This document shows positions 47,839 to 60,527 of a stretch of DNA of 64,000 nucleotides, piece after piece. The position numbers and the translations under genes were made by a program. The stretch's first letter is position 1. The number at the start of each line of letters is the position of its first letter. Under the pieces are notes generated by a model. It ran no database searches, was not told where the DNA came from, and worked only from the letters and a program-made list of their open reading frames with translations. Origin of the DNA: Coprinellus micaceus (taxonomy: Eukaryota > Basidiomycota > Agaricomycetes > Agaricales > Psathyrellaceae); NCBI GenBank assembly GCA_951394405.1, contig OX596336.1:2418001-2482000 (forward strand), written 5' to 3'.

Positions 47839-49111
47839 TCACCCCGCATTTTGCAGGACTGTGTCCAGCACATCCAGAGCTAAATCGCGCTTCTTGTCAT
47901 ACTCTTCCAAAGCGAAATGGACAGCTCTCATACTCGGACGGTTGGCAGGGTTGAAGTCCCAACAGCACTCCAACAGATGCCAAACGACATTTGGGAGGTC
48001 TGATGGGCGTTCAGGTAGGTTGCGTCGTATGATTGCAAAGATGACAGCGGGGTCCATGATAAGATTGTGGTATGGTACTCTCCCCGTCAGGACCTAGAAG
48101 TTAGCATTCAGTATCTTGCATTGCGCGGCAGTTTTGTGGAATCTAGTACTACCTGAAGGATTGTCATGCCAAAAGCCCAAACATCTGTTTCCCTAGTCAA
48201 AGGAGGCACAAAATCGTCGTTGTCTTCTTCATCTTCAGGCGGGACGACGAGTTCGTAGGCCATCCATCTACATGTTCCACCACTAGACTTGGTCGTAAAC
48301 CCTCTAACTTCGAGGATTCTTGATAGGCCGAAATCCGCTAGGCAAGCATGGCCGTCATCATTGACCAGGATATTAGACTATGTATAGGAGGGAAGTGTAT
48401 GAGCGAGGATAAAAGAAAAAGGGAGCTCACAGCTTTCACGTCGCCATGGATGATACCATTTGGTTGAAGGGAGTGGAGATAGTTCAGCGCAGACGCTGCT
48501 TCTGCCAACTTGAAAGGGAGCGGTGCCAGAGCCCACGTCAATCAGTGCCCATCTCATTGTACACAACTCCAAGCCCCGGGTTGACCCCAGACAAGCGACT
48601 CACCAGACAAAAGCGGTCAGCCTCTGTATTGTCTTCCAAGTACTTTGTGAGGTTGCCCCTGTAGTAGTACGGGCAAATAAGCGCCGGGGCGCCAGCCTGG
48701 CCCTGTCCGACGTCAAAAGAGATACCGAGGAACGGGGTGATGTTCGGGTGAGCCAGACGGCTCCAGACCTTGGCTTCCCTGACCAGCCTCTAATATAGCT
48801 TTTAAGTTAGTATCGCATCGAAAATCTTGGGGAATCCGTGTACATCGTTTCTGTCCTTCACGTATCGCTTGTCCTGAGTGTACGTGCGAATAATCTTTAC
48901 AGCAACCTGGTGTGGCTCTAATTAGCTGATAGTCGGATTTGCAGGTGGATACCACGCTTCCCAGTGTATCGGGTTGGTCCTTGAACCGACCCTTCCATAT
49001 ATCTGCGAGACCGCCGAAGGCGAATGCTACAGACCCCACCGTCTCGATTCGGCCGGTGAGGTTAGACAGTCCGGCTGGGTTAAAGAGGTGTGGAATCTTG
49101 TGGCTTGACAT
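47839..49111 (-). CDS. Protein kinase (mushroom TKL-like), 321 aa
   Basis: Six exons: 49111-48953, 48906-48844, 48789-48604, 48508-48431, 48377-48153, 48093-47839, all phase 0. Kinase motifs are intact: a glycine-rich loop FGGLADIWKG near 33-42, Lys57 in VAVKII, HGDVKASN with Asp159, DFG at 177-179, the APE-like region WMAYE, and DVWAFGMTILQ. The C-lobe ends with CCWDFNPANRPSMRAV, the Tyr-kinase-like subdomain XI. The catalytic loop HGD and the short length are typical of the expanded FunK/TKL-like kinases of agaricomycetes. The target is unknown. The intron at 48509-48603 (95 nt) is longer than the others. Confidence 0.9.
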
Positions 49112-49719
49112 TGATATCGGAAAGTTGAGGAAACGACGGAAGATGGATGGGATGCTTTTAGCCCTTGCCGCCCTTATACTCCGAGGAATGCTTATCTGTG
49201 CCAGTAGTCACTGAGTATCTGCGAGTTATGTAGACGCGGAAACGCGACCTGCATACCTTGTGCTTGCCATCTGAGGATCGCTGCTGGGCCATGTTCATGG
49301 GGGAGGTGGTGCAAGGCTTAGTGTACTGCCCTTCAAGTTCACACCTTTAGGGCACGATCGATGAGCACGAGGCTGCACGAGGTCACTTTTCGCCACACTA
49401 CAGTGACTACACAGCACTACTTACGCACACTCCAGTCCCCCGGCCCGCTATGGTTTGAGCCGTGACACTCGCACTGATGCAAGTTCAACACATGTAGAAT
49501 ACAAGCGCTCATGTCTTGAAGTTGGTCGTGCCCGACGATGGGGTCATTCTTACCAGCGAAACATTATCGAGTCCTCTATACGAGGGGCGTCACATTGTGG
49601 AGTTGAATTCAGTAGCATCAAGAAGGTACTCGTTTCATTGATTAGCCGGGAGGTCAGACAGTTACGGATATTGCGATCGTTGGTCGTTCATTGCCCTTCA
49701 TTCGGGTCATCGTGCCCTT
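49112..49719. other. Intergenic, about 600 bp
   Basis: Upstream region of the kinase gene and 3' flank of the metalloprotease gene (both minus). No gene seen. Confidence 0.4.
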
Positions 49720-50925
49720 TCAAACTGAGAGGCTGCGGTAGGTGGAGAGGGCAAGTTTCAAGCGATCGACTTGACCAGGGGTGAACTCATTCATGCAGGA
49801 GTCATCAGAGTAGTCCATGTAGTTGTCTGTGAAAACGCACTCAGAGTTGTCAGAGGTGGCTTATTTGAGCGCAGCCCCTTTAAAACACTTACGGATGGGG
49901 TCCAGTCCAGCAGCCGAGCATGTATCGCGTCCCGTAGGGCAACCGTAGGCGGGGCTGGCCTCAGCAGGCGTGTCCGCAACACCATCACCAGATCCTGTGC
50001 ACCCACCCTGGAAGGTGTGGTACAAACCAACCCAGTGGCCGAGTTCATGGGTCAAAGTCTACCAAATCGTCAGAGCTTGCAGGGACGGTGCAGCAATTTT
50101 GAACACTTACGTGACCCAGGTTGTATGGGGTGGTGGTGCCTCCAGGCACTGATGAATAAAGGATAACAACACCGTCATCACTGGGCTTGCTCTCAAAGTC
50201 CCAAGGGAATGTAGCATATCCCAAGAGGCCATAGGCGGAACCAGAGTTAAAACTAAGGGAAAACATTGATATCCATGGGACGAATCGTCGGCACAGCGAA
50301 GAGCTTACCCAACAGTGTATACGTTGAGGTCACGAGCAGCGCCCTTACGCAAGGCAGTCTTCATCGCGGTTTGTTCGGTCGTACTGGGCCCCGCGCGGTT
50401 AAACCAATTGACATTGGTCGTTCGGTCGGTGCCCGCGAGGACGAATGAGAGGCCAGTCGGGGCATAAGCGTTGTTGATTACAGCAATTTGTTCTGTAATC
50501 TGAGAGTCCCTGTACGATACGTGTTGGCATAAGTCATAGCGCTTTCACAAACGAGCAGGATTGCTTACGGGATATTACCACCGCTGAGAGTGGCGTCCCT
50601 GCTGACGACATGCCAGTACACCTGTATGCGAGTCGGGGTTCACGATGGGCTCCCAGATTTAATAGAGTTACCATACATTGATCGTAGCAGCTCTGGCGGA
50701 GGAATTGCCCACAGCAGTGATAAGCTTGTGTTCAGCGAAATGCTTCTCCGCCTTGATCTTGTCGGCCTCAGAGATTTCAGTGCCGCAGGTTCTATGATGA
50801 TGAAATTTATGGTCAGGACCATAGAGTTCTGGGCGCAGTGTCAGTCATTCTCACCTTCGCGATGGTGGCACTGCCAAGACGGATACCACACCAAGAGAAA
50901 GGCTGAAGAGCTTTGCGAAGAACAT
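49720..50925 (-). CDS. Secreted M43 (pappalysin-like) metalloprotease, 284 aa
   Basis: Seven exons: 50925-50855, 50791-50677, 50621-50569, 50509-50309, 50252-50111, 50058-49893, 49826-49720. The N-terminus ([18 protein letters not shown]) is a clear signal peptide. A short propeptide-like part is followed by INVYWHVVS, LNVYTVGF and the zinc site [11 protein letters not shown] at 198-208 (HExxHxxGxxH). Next is the M43-typical Cys-rich segment [18 protein letters not shown] with [10 protein letters not shown]. The Met-turn [10 protein letters not shown] lies at 251-260. It is a zinc endopeptidase, extracellular, similar to fungal MEP1. Length fits (about 280 aa). A TATA-like CTTTAAAAGG lies 66 bp upstream of the ATG. 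Confidence 0.95.
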
Positions 50926-50990
50926 TGCGAAGGAGAAGAAGTGGCCAAGAAAACTACCTCGGTTGGGAAATGCAAAGAAACACCCTCTTC

Positions 50991-51000
50991 CTTTTAAAGG
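50991..51000 (-). promoter_or_regulatory. TATA-like box of the M43 protease gene
   Basis: The minus strand reads CCTTTAAAAG (with TTTAAA in the centre), about 66 bp upstream of the ATG at 50925. Fits a regulated, TATA-containing promoter. Confidence 0.45.
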
Positions 51001-52555
51001 ACTCGGTGGGTCTCAAAAGGAATACTTTTTCCCATTCTAAATGATTGAGGGGGCGATACCTCTGCAATCCACGCGGAACAGGATGTCCGCTGGCGGCGAA
51101 ACAGAAGGGTTAGAGGAGGATAGCTATCTCGCCCACCGATGCGACCCACGGAAGAAGGTAGCTTTCAAAGCAGCGACCGCTGCTTCCCGCATCTGACCGA
51201 TAACCCTTTTAGAGGAGGCTCTGCCCACTGAGCTGCTAAACTGCTTTCGAGTTCCTATCGAAGCTGCGAGAGCCGTGTTGGCCCATTCTTCGGAATCACG
51301 GTTCTCCAGCAGTAAGGCCGAGTTACGCAGGATTCGTGAGCACGCGATGGGGACACCTTGTTACATACGTAGAAAGGCCTTGGTTTAATGCGGCTTTAGG
51401 GGATGTGTTGTGCTCGCAGAAGCTTCTGTTGGCCTGACTTTGGCTATATGTCGGGAAAAGCTGCCCTTATCCACCGACCAAGACGAGACCGAAATAAGAC
51501 CATCGGTGGCACTGTGCAAAGAGTTGCTTGCATGTCGAGGCGTAGATCGGCCGCCTGAAGTTAACATTGGCTTCAGGGCTTCTGCGTGTCCACCGGTTCG
51601 CAAGAAACAGGCCCCTCTGCTCGAGCACTGCACCGGCAGCCACCGAAAGCCGTGATCGGAGGCTGGAGGGACCAATTCTATCAGGGCTCGGCTCCCTGTT
51701 GGGCGACACAGCAGCACAGAGACTCTCCCTCCCTTGCCGGCACGAGATACTTAGATGCGACCATGTACGTCCGATCCGAGTTTGGACGAGAGTACCCAGC
51801 TTGAATGACGGCCGACTAAAGTCGATGTCTGCAATGCTTCAGGCCCAGGAGCCGGCTCAATGCCACGGCATGTATTCGACCAGAATGCAAATAGTCTTCT
51901 TCAGCGCGGACCTGTAGCGTTCACGGGAGGAGCAGAGTCGGATCGTCTTCTTCGAAGTGCAAGCCAGCACTGCAAGGTTGAAAATGACATTGACACGGAT
52001 GACTGACCCTCGAGGCTGCAAGGTGGCGGAAATAATATGCCGGTTGTCAGGCGCGCGCTTGAGGCGTCCGCCTTGGTTCGTCGGAGCTCTGCGGTACCAT
52101 CGTTATCAAGGAGCGATAAATATGAGGAAATTGACCTTACTTGATGCGGTGAGCTGCTTCCTTCATTTACCTGGGGCGTCTCCGATTTCAAAGGAAGTTG
52201 GTCCCCAAGATGATGTCTTTTTGCAAAGGGAAACTTCCCTGATCACGAAGATACCTTCTAAGAACGTAACGCTCGCTAGGGAGGGAAGAGAGGTCATCGC
52301 ATAGGAAATTACGCGATTGAAGCCTGTGAAGACATGAGCGCTCATCCTGTCTTTGGGTCCTTGAGATTCCAGAAAGGCAGACCTCATACCGTCGGCTGGT
52401 TTGGGAGTCTCCTAAAGCCCGTGTTGCAAAGGACATGCCATCGAACTGCGAACGCTCCTTTTATTTGTGGAGTTTCGTGCCGCCACCGTCGTCTAAACCA
52501 AGATGATCATGTTTGAAATAGGTATGACAAGAGGGCAAGGAACGTGATATCTCCA
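51001..52555. other. 1.5-kb region without a recognisable gene
   Basis: Several frames of 70-115 codons on both strands overlap each other between 51380 and 52440, without motifs or splice logic. No terminal repeats found. Confidence 0.4.
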
Positions 52556-53457
52556 TCATGTCCGTTTGAAAACCCCTACAGCCTTCTCGGGCCAGGTCTT
52601 CTGTGGCGGCAGAGGCTCAGACCGGTTCTTCACGAACCTCTTGGTGTCCAGCGGTTCGTTACCCTGAGGTTTGGTCCACTTCTGGACTGCATCCACTAAC
52701 CTCTTCTCCACATAGCGCATGGCCATGGCCTCACGCCTCCACACACCCGTTGTCCAAACTGCAAGGGGCCTGTGAGTTGGGGGCTTGTCTTCAATGCCGA
52801 TCGTCTCCTTCTCGGTGGCCACGGTGCCCTCCTTCTCGAACGCACACTGCATCGACATTTGGATCAAGTTCGGTGATCTGGCTTCCTTGACTCTGGCTAC
52901 TCGCATGCGATTTGCCATCACGACGTCCGTGAATATTCGGTCACCAACGACGATGAGCTCGTCTTCTCGTAGCGGATACTTGAGACTGGAAAAGTAGGCC
53001 CGGATGGAGGATATGCAAGAGTAGGCCGGTTTGAAGGATTTGTGGGGAAGCACAGGGACGCCGAGGTAATGGGAAACGGACTCGGACTGTGAAGAGTCAG
53101 TCTTTGAGAGTCTAGGAATAATGCAGGCGCACCTGAATCCCCCCCGCATCGAGATATGTCCCTGCCGAGTTGCTCACTATCAATACGTTACCCTCCCCAA
53201 ATGTTTCTAAGCACTCCTCCCAGGCTTCCTGGTTGCTGACAGGTGAGTTCCGGCTCCTCTCGTCGACCAACGCAACATACATTGAGGTCTGGGACTAGCT
53301 GGTCCTTGTATGGAATCGTCTGGGGAACCTGTTGGACTTATTCTCTCGAAAGGTTTTAAGGGCATACCAGACAGTTGTCCTTGTCGAATACCGCTCCGCG
53401 ATAACCTGCTTTCTTGAGAGCCTTGAAGTCAAGGTGGCGAATATCTTCCTGGATCAT
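52556..53457 (-). CDS. GEP4: Mitochondrial phosphatidylglycerophosphatase Gep4-like, 251 aa
   Basis: Four exons: 53457-53368, 53319-53281, 53228-53133, 53086-52556, all phase 0. HAD-type phosphatase: FDKDNCL with nucleophile Asp25 and Asp27; the motif II VLIVSNSAGT; then a Lys in the VLPHKSFKPA region; and the motif III/IV Asp pair in VVGDRIFTD. The second exon (TIPYKDQLVPDLN) matches the family's TxPY segment. Gep4 dephosphorylates phosphatidylglycerophosphate to phosphatidylglycerol in cardiolipin synthesis at the matrix side of the inner membrane. The C-terminal extension after RRVEKRLVDA-type helices ends KTWPEKAVGVFKRT. There are 310 bp to the divergent clathrin light chain gene. Confidence 0.92.
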
Positions 53458-53767
53458 CGTGGTTGGTTAAATGCTACGTGTCTAGTGTTGTGAAGCGCAC
53501 CCTTCACGGCTAGATGAGGCAAGACCAGCCTAGGGTATATTAACAGCTGGAATGGAACCAGGATTCCAGGAATATTCAACGGCATGGCTCCGGTGGAATG
53601 AGTGCAAGGCCACGACTACAGCAACCCAGACGAGCGCTAAATTCCCCCGCTTCCCACGTTGCGGGCATGCTGTGCAGTGGTCCTACGTTGGGGTCAGACA
53701 TCCAGTGCTACTTGCATTTCATACTTCGACGACGATCCACCACAGCCCAACCCATCGAAACCACGAA
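53458..53767. promoter_or_regulatory. Divergent promoter of GEP4 and clathrin light chain
   Basis: 310 bp between two ATGs on opposite strands. It includes CT- and AC-rich runs near 53720-53760 just before the clathrin ATG. No TATA box is evident. Confidence 0.45.
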
Positions 53768-54778
53768 ATGAGCGACTTTCTCTCTCGTGAGGCCGATATC
53801 CTAGGCGGAGAGTTTGCTTCATCCCAACCCGGTGGGGGCTTTGGTGAGGACATCGACTTGGATGCCGCCGCGTCACAGTTCCCCGACATTTCTCTGGACG
53901 GCGACATTCCCTCGATTCCCTCACAGCCAACCCAAAGTAACAGCAATGGCTTCTCCTTTGACGATTTCGACGAACCGAAAGGTAGCGAGCATGTGAAGGT
54001 CACCGGAGACGATGAGCTGGAGAAGTTCGAGAGCCAGTTCCCCGAGATCGAGACGGTAAGTTCAGGAGCCCCTATCGCGCGACTGTGGACGTGGCAAAGA
54101 ACCTTGGTTTTGAACGTCGACTGTTATCATCAACCGTCGCGCCATATATGTTGGCGCTCTACGAAGTGGATAGCTAATGATGTTCATTCTAGCCTGCCTC
54201 TCAGCCCGTAACCCAGGCTCCATCTTACGCTACCTTCGCACCCAAACCGCAGCCCGCTGCAACTCCTATTTTGACTCAGCAAATCCCAGAGGAGGAGCCC
54301 GAAGTTATTCGGTGAGCATTACGCTATCTATGATCTATCGCACCTTGGTTACATCGAGCACAGGGAGTGGAGAGAAAAACAGGCCGCTGAGGTCGCTGCC
54401 CGCGAGGAGAAGGCTAGAGCCCGCAAGCAAGCTACCATCTCAGACGCCGAGCGCTCCATCGATGAGTTCTACGAGGAGTACGCGAAGAAGAAGGAGAGAA
54501 ACATCCGCGAGAACAAGTGCGCCTTGTCCTCCCCTTGTTTACCACACAACTAACTCGCCACAAGGGACCACGAAGCGGAGTTCTTACAGAAGCAAACTGA
54601 TTTCCTTGGTACCGGCACCACATGGGAGCGCATCTGCGAACTCATTGAGCTCCAAAACTCTCAGAGCAAGACGCTTGCTCGTGCCGGACAGAACACTACT
54701 GACCTCACGCGCTTCAAGGAGGTTTTGTTGAGGTTGAAAAGGGAAGGTGACGCCGCGCCTGGTGCTGCGGGGTACTAA
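53768..54778 (+). CDS. CLC1: Clathrin light chain, 257 aa
   Basis: Four exons: 53768-54055, 54193-54311, 54364-54516, 54565-54778. The protein is acidic, with a disordered N-terminus (MSDFLSREADILGGEF; DELEKFESQFPEIET matches the conserved light-chain acidic segment). A charged coiled coil that binds the heavy-chain hub follows: IREWREKQAAEVAAREEKAR, then ERSIDEFYEEYAKKKERNIR. A C-terminal part has TTWERICELIELQNSQSK and TDLTRFKEVLLRLKRE. The layout, length and C-terminal helix are those of fungal Clc1, part of the triskelion in endocytosis and Golgi traffic. The first intron (137 nt) is long for this window. Confidence 0.96.
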
Positions 54779-56163
54779 TTATACCCCGAATCGGTTTGAC
54801 GATACCTTGGATGGCCCCTACTACACGCGCCAGTCGCCCTAATTCCAAGCCATTTCCATCCTCTCATTCTATGATGCTCGCCTCTACTAGCCCTCTCGTT
54901 CGAAAGGTTCTCACTCAAGATGACAAAAACGAGAACGATCATCTACCTCGGCTTCCCCCCGGGGTATCAGTCAGTCGGTATGGCCCGACTCGGACGTGGA
55001 TGAGATGTGCTCCTCGATAAAGTGAACAAGCTCGTCAACGATATGTTCTTTCACACCGTTTGGCTATGTTGAAGCTCATGGTAACCGCCTTGGAGGCATT
55101 AGACCTGTTAGGTCGCTCAGCAGAGGTCAGATAGGGACAGATCAGGAAATGAAATGGATATAGAGTTGACAAAAACTTCGGAGGATTTGTGATCCGCATC
55201 CTGGAAAGAAGTACTAAGAGGTGAGGGTTGCCAATTAGGAAGGATGCGGATGCACAGACCCACCTTATCCTTGTACCGTGAACGACGAGTAGAACCCTTC
55301 TTCTCCTTCGGCCAACATACCATGGAGATTCTTTAATGACCGTTCCCCCTGACCAGAGGATCCTCCAGGTACGACTGGTCGGATGCCTCGTCATGGCGCA
55401 GATCCTGAGTCAAGCTCAACTCTGGAAGTTTCACAGCACATGGCTCGTCACAAATACCTCAGTTTCAACACCTGCTGCAATTATAAAACTGGGCAAGCGA
55501 CGTTAACCTTGCCCCCAAGCGACTTAAGGCCGAGTTTAGGTTCGTCCGGGAGAGTAGTGGACTTGTGGCAATTGTTCCACAGAGCGAGACCGCTCCTTTG
55601 ACAGGCGAGCTGTCCTGGTAGACGAACCCTGAGGCCTGATGCTTCAGCACTACCCTATCCGAGCATCAGACATGACTTCTGAAGTCAGGTGTTGGGAAAA
55701 CAGTACTGTACCATAGAAAGGCCAGCGAGGATAATATGTGCGTCCCCGAAAGAGACCAGTCATTGTCTGGGACCAGGATGTACGTCCATATGAACTAGTC
55801 GGACGCTTCTTCCCCTCACTGCCCTGGGTGGTTAAACCGAAGCCGCGCGGGCCGAATGTGAAGCTGGAAACGGTAGGACGGCCATATAATGTATCGACCA
55901 ATGCGGTCTCCAAGACCAGGAATAAGCTTAAAGGACGATGACCAGACGACGACAGCCTTCTATTTGGTTGGCGTACGGTTAATTAGCGCCGGTACCACGT
56001 GATCCTCATCATCGCACGTAGGACTCGAGTAAGTGCCGTGACGTATATCGGTTGCCGGCGGTTCTGTGTCTTGAATCTTCCCTTCACTCTCTTCGCTCTC
56101 TCCGAATTTCGTCTGGAAGAGGCGCCCTCATCCGTTTCTTTTCTGTACTTTTATAGACGGGGG
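54779..56163. other. 1.4-kb region without a recognisable gene
   Basis: Short frames only. It holds the clathrin light chain 3' UTR and the upstream region of the ABC transporter gene. The 87-codon minus frame at 55650-55913 has no motif. Confidence 0.4.
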
Positions 56164-58923
56164 ATGCTAGGGCTGTGGGCCAGGTCATGCACGAGGCCGG
56201 CAACCTCTGCCAGCCTGGTAGCAGCGTTCCGAAGCTCTACGGCGACGACAACTGCTGTCCTTAGTTTGCGCGTAGGGCTGGGCCCCAGAACGTCACGAAC
56301 ATCCACGAAACTTGGGGCTTCAGCTTCAGGGGCGATATCGTCTGGGAGAACCTACGCAACCTTGACCTCTCCAGCCCCGGCCAGTAGACCACCTCCGGAC
56401 GCTATCCCAGCTACGCCTCTAAAGGAATCGCGATGGGAGAGGTTGTCCCAGGCTTTCCGCAAGGACAAGACTGGGTCGTCGTCGTTCAGGAAAATCATAT
56501 CTCTCGCGAGGCCGGAGAAGAAACCACTTCTCATTGCTGTTGGTCTCCTCTTCGTATCCTCAGCTGTTTCGATGAGCGTGCCGTTCACCATTGGCAAACT
56601 CATCGACTTTTTCTCGTCCGCGAACCCAGTGAGTCTATCTTAACTTCCCTCATATATGATCTGACTCCCTCCAGCAAATACCCTTTGGACTATCTATCTG
56701 GCAAGCATCCGCCGCCCTATTCACCATCTTCACCATTGGCGCGGTCGCCAACGCAGGTCGCGCAATGTTAATGAGACTTGCTGGCCAGCGGATAGTGGGC
56801 AGGCTCAGGGAACGGACATACGCTGCCTCTCTCAGACAGGAGGTCGAGTTTGTTGAGAAGGGCGAGGGGGACGTAATTAGTCGGCTCAGCGTGGATACCA
56901 GCATCGTCGGGGAAAGGTGAGCCAACTCAAGTCAGAGACAGTGATACGTCGGCACTTATCCACTCCAGCGTAACGCAAAACCTCTCCGATGGCCTCCGAG
57001 CCATTGTAATGTCCTCAGTCGGCCGTGCGTACCCTCCACCTCCCATTCGCACAGGACAGTGACACCATGACAGTTGGCGCGATGGTTTGGGTATCCCCGA
57101 CCCTTACCATGCTCATGATGGCTGTCGTCCCCCCTGTATCACTCGGGGCCGTCGTATACGGCAGGTATATCAAAAGGCTTTCCAACCAGACCCAGGAAGC
57201 TGTCGGAGAAATGACCAAAGTTGCCACGGAATCCCTTTCAGCACTCCGGACAGTGCAGGCGTTCAACGCACTTCCGCAGGAGGAGTCAAGATTTCATGAG
57301 AAGGTCTCCAACGTCATCACCCTCGCCAGAAAGGAGGCCATTGCGAGTGGCATTTTCTTTGGAAGCACCGGCTGGAGTGGAAATGTCACGATCCTGTGCC
57401 TCTTGGGCTATGGTAATTTACCATACAACTCGCCGTGGGCACGATACTAACAACCCTTCCGTAGGCGGTACCCTTGTGTCTCGGGGGGAAATATCTGTTG
57501 GAGATTTGACCAGTCTCTTGCTATACACTGCCTATGTCGGTAGTGGACTACAAATGCTAACGTAGGTCACAGTCAGTCATCTGAAAGCACGCCTCGACTG
57601 ACTGATGCTGACCAGTGGATTCTTCGTAAGCAGTCGCATTACGCCTCTTCGAAAGAAGTTCTCACTCCCATGTAGTCGTCGATAATGCGAGGTGTCGGCG
57701 CTGGTGGAAGGATATTCGACGTACTCGGCCGGAACCCTGTAATCCCTCACGGGCAAGGGAAGGATGTCCCCACTAATGTGGAAGGCGTCATTCGGTTTGA
57801 AAACGTCAAATTCCACTATCCCACCAGGAAGAATGTGCAGATCCTGAACGACTTCAACCTCGAAATCAAGGCTGGGGAAACGGTGGCCATCGTGTGCGTA
57901 CACACTTTCACGAAGCATATGTGTGATTGTATGACTAATTGCTCAAGCAACGTACATGCAGTGGAGAAAGTGGTGGGGGGAAATCATCTATCCACTCTCT
58001 TCTCCTGCGGTACTACGACCCAACCGAGGGCATGATCACCGTCGACGGACAAGGTGCATGATCTCTCTCCCCATACACCCGCATTCTGATAGAATACTTC
58101 CAGATATTCGTGGCTACTCCACGACATCGTGGAGGAATACCATCGGCTTCGTCCCTCAGGACCCTGTGCTCTTCACCGGGACCATCGCATCCAATATCGC
58201 CTACGGAAGTCTCTCCGCCACAAGAGAAGAAATCGAGGCCGCAGCCCGCGAAGCGAACTGCGAGTTCGTGTGGGGCATGCCAGATGGATTCGACACCGAA
58301 AGTACGCCAATGAGAACTCACTCACTCACGGTCCTGACACTGACTCGAATCCTTTCCCGCCACGACCTAGTTGGGCGTCTTAGCCTGAGCGGTGGGCAGA
58401 GGCAGCGACTTGCAATTGCTCGGGCGCTGCTCAAGAAGCCGAAGATCTTGGCACTGGATGAGGCGACGAGTGCATTGGATGCAACCTCGGAGCGGAGGGT
58501 GAGCCTCAACAAATTATGGAGAGCCAACCGACCAGTCCCTCACCCTTTGATTTCTAGGTCAATGATGCCATTGACAAGATTCTCCGATCGCGCCAGACTA
58601 CTTGTCTGTTCGTTGCTCACAGACTATCCACGATTGCCCGCGCCGAGCGCATTGTAGTCATGGAAGGCGGTAGGGTTACCGAAAACGGTACTTTCCATGA
58701 ACTGGTGAGCCGTTCCGTACCTTGTTTTCGCGCCAGAGGTGACCTCATGTCCTCGAAATTACAGGTGAAACAGCAGAATTCGCGGTTCCGGCACCTCATG
58801 GCCGCTCAACTGAACGCAGCAGCGGGCGAGAGCTTGTCAAACCGACGTAAGGTGGACGAGGAGTCTGAGGAAGAGTTTTTTGAAGTCAACGAGCACACAG
58901 AGGCGAAGGCCCACCAACCTTAA
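56164..58923 (+). CDS. MDL1: Mitochondrial ABC half-transporter (MDL1-type), 716 aa
   Basis: Twelve exons: 56164-56628, 56675-56916, 56969-57024, 57074-57412, 57465-57561, 57616-57625, 57676-57893, 57962-58053, 58104-58301, 58371-58498, 58558-58704, 58765-58923. The N-terminus of about 85 residues is Arg/Ser/Thr-rich with almost no acids (presequence). The membrane domain has six helices, beginning [40 protein letters not shown] is the coupling region. The ATPase domain has Walker A GESGGGKS at 477-484, Q-loop VPQDP, signature LSGGQ at 578-582, Walker B ILALDE, and H-loop His636. Yeast Mdl1 exports peptides from the matrix. Human ABCB10 is a relative. Exon 6 is only 10 nt. Confidence 0.94.
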
Positions 58924-59467
58924 TCTACGGACGTGATGTACGTTTACTTTTAATAGACCTCAAGATAATAGACGATATCCCAACTTAAAGGCTGAGACTG
59001 CAGATCGTAGGCCTGTCCCGCTGCTGTAGCCTCCGTGTCCGATTGAGCGAGGGCCCGCCTACCTATCAGTGGCGCTTGGGCTGGCGATTTTAAGCGCCCA
59101 ACACCAGGTACCGCCGATCGCCTTGACAGGGCCCTTCACCGAGGGTTTCCAGGTTCTAGGTCGACTCTGCGCTGCCAGGATGCTGGAGACATAAAATTAC
59201 CTCGGGGCTTGCGATTACCTCCCCTGTTCTCCGCGCGAGCGATGTGTTTTGTAAGAGAGCCAGAAAACAGGGCGTCGCCACCACAGTGGCGCTGTGATGT
59301 GTGTTGATGAGAATGGGGCTCTGACGCACCTCAACGCTGGCGCATACAGTGACATCACGACTTGCCTCGTATTCACTCTTCCTTTCTCCCCCCCTGCTCG
59401 TCCGCCTCCCAAAAAATCCCTGATCCATTCCAGCATTGTCACCAGTTCGCATTGCTCGGTTCCGATA
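58924..59467. other. Intergenic, 544 bp
   Basis: 3' flank of MDL1 and upstream region of the coiled-coil gene; a CT-rich run (59380-59400) precedes its ATG. No gene seen. Confidence 0.4.
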
Positions 59468-60527
59468 ATGTCGAGCCCTGTGCGAGAGGCGGCGACTGAA
59501 GAAAGTGCTAGCAACTTGACACAACCCCAGGAAGGTCATGATGCAGGTTCAGGTTCAGCAACGAACCCTTTCGACCGGGCACAGGCGCTGAGCGTGCGTG
59601 GTCTCCTCGTTCCTTGTGGTGAACACTGCTAATTGTGACTGCTATTTACTCTGGACCACAGGCCGCCTTCAACTGGCCCCACGGGCAGACCGTGCAAGTC
59701 GATGTCGCCCGTGGCGACGAGCCTGAGGGGGGAAAGGACACCACCGAGTTTGTTGTGCCATGGCTCCGAGACATACCTCCCCAAACAAACTTTCATAGGC
59801 TCCGCGACGATGCCCAAACACAGGAAATGCACCATGAGAACGGAATTGTTGAAATTCAAGGTGTGTTTTTCCCTGCACGGTACCAGCTACGGGGAGCCTT
59901 GACAGAAACACATCACTAGCGATTATCGATGAGCTCTTGGGCAAGCGAGCCTTGGGTCAAGTGCGAGATCAGATCGAGAGAGATATCTCGTCCCAGATCG
60001 ATGACATGGTGAAGGCTCAGGTTGCGGCATGCCTCCAGGAGCACATCCCGAGGGAGCTTCAAGCAGAAGTGGAGGAAAGCAAGCAGGAGCTCGAACGCGC
60101 TCGGCTGTCCCTCCACAACTCGTATGTGCACTATTTTATGCGTTACGTATCCCTCGAGGTTGACCGCTTGGCATCACCGGGTCAGGGAGAGCCGCCGTAT
60201 GAACGGAAAGCTGCGGTCTAACACACCGGATGAGCTTCTGGACACCATCCTCATGCCCGACGGCTCCGTTAGCGCGCACTTTCCCAAAGATTTACGCTCC
60301 CTGTTCAACTTAGATGGTAACACGCTCTTCTCTTGGCCCGTCTCTCCAGTTTACTGATTGGGTTCATAGCCGAGGCTTGCAAGGCTCTCGCTTCTGATTA
60401 CGACTTTCCCCGGGTTTCGGACTCTCGCGACAAGAACTTGAACAAGATCATGCAGTTCGTCGGGGTCAGATATCAATTGGTGGAGACGCTCGCTTCGTTG
60501 AAGGGCACATCGACCTCGAAGGCCTAA
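59468..60527 (+). CDS. Conserved-looking hypothetical protein with a coiled coil, 271 aa
   Basis: Five exons: 59468-59593, 59662-59860, 59920-60121, 60186-60316, 60370-60527, all phase-consistent with GT-AG ends. No family recognised. The N-terminus is Ser/Glu/Gln-rich. A segment with NWPHGQTVQVDV follows, then EFVVPWLRDIPP. Around residues 110-175 lies a long charged helix (QVRDQIERDISSQIDDMVKA and EVEESKQELERARLSLHNSE) that suits a coiled coil. The C-terminal part has TPDELLDTILMPDGSVSAHF and FPKDLRSLFNLDAEACKALA, then NKIMQFVGVRYQLVE. The regular splice chain argues for a real gene. Location and function unknown; it lies between a mitochondrial transporter and NADH pyrophosphatase without an obvious link. 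Confidence 0.72.
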
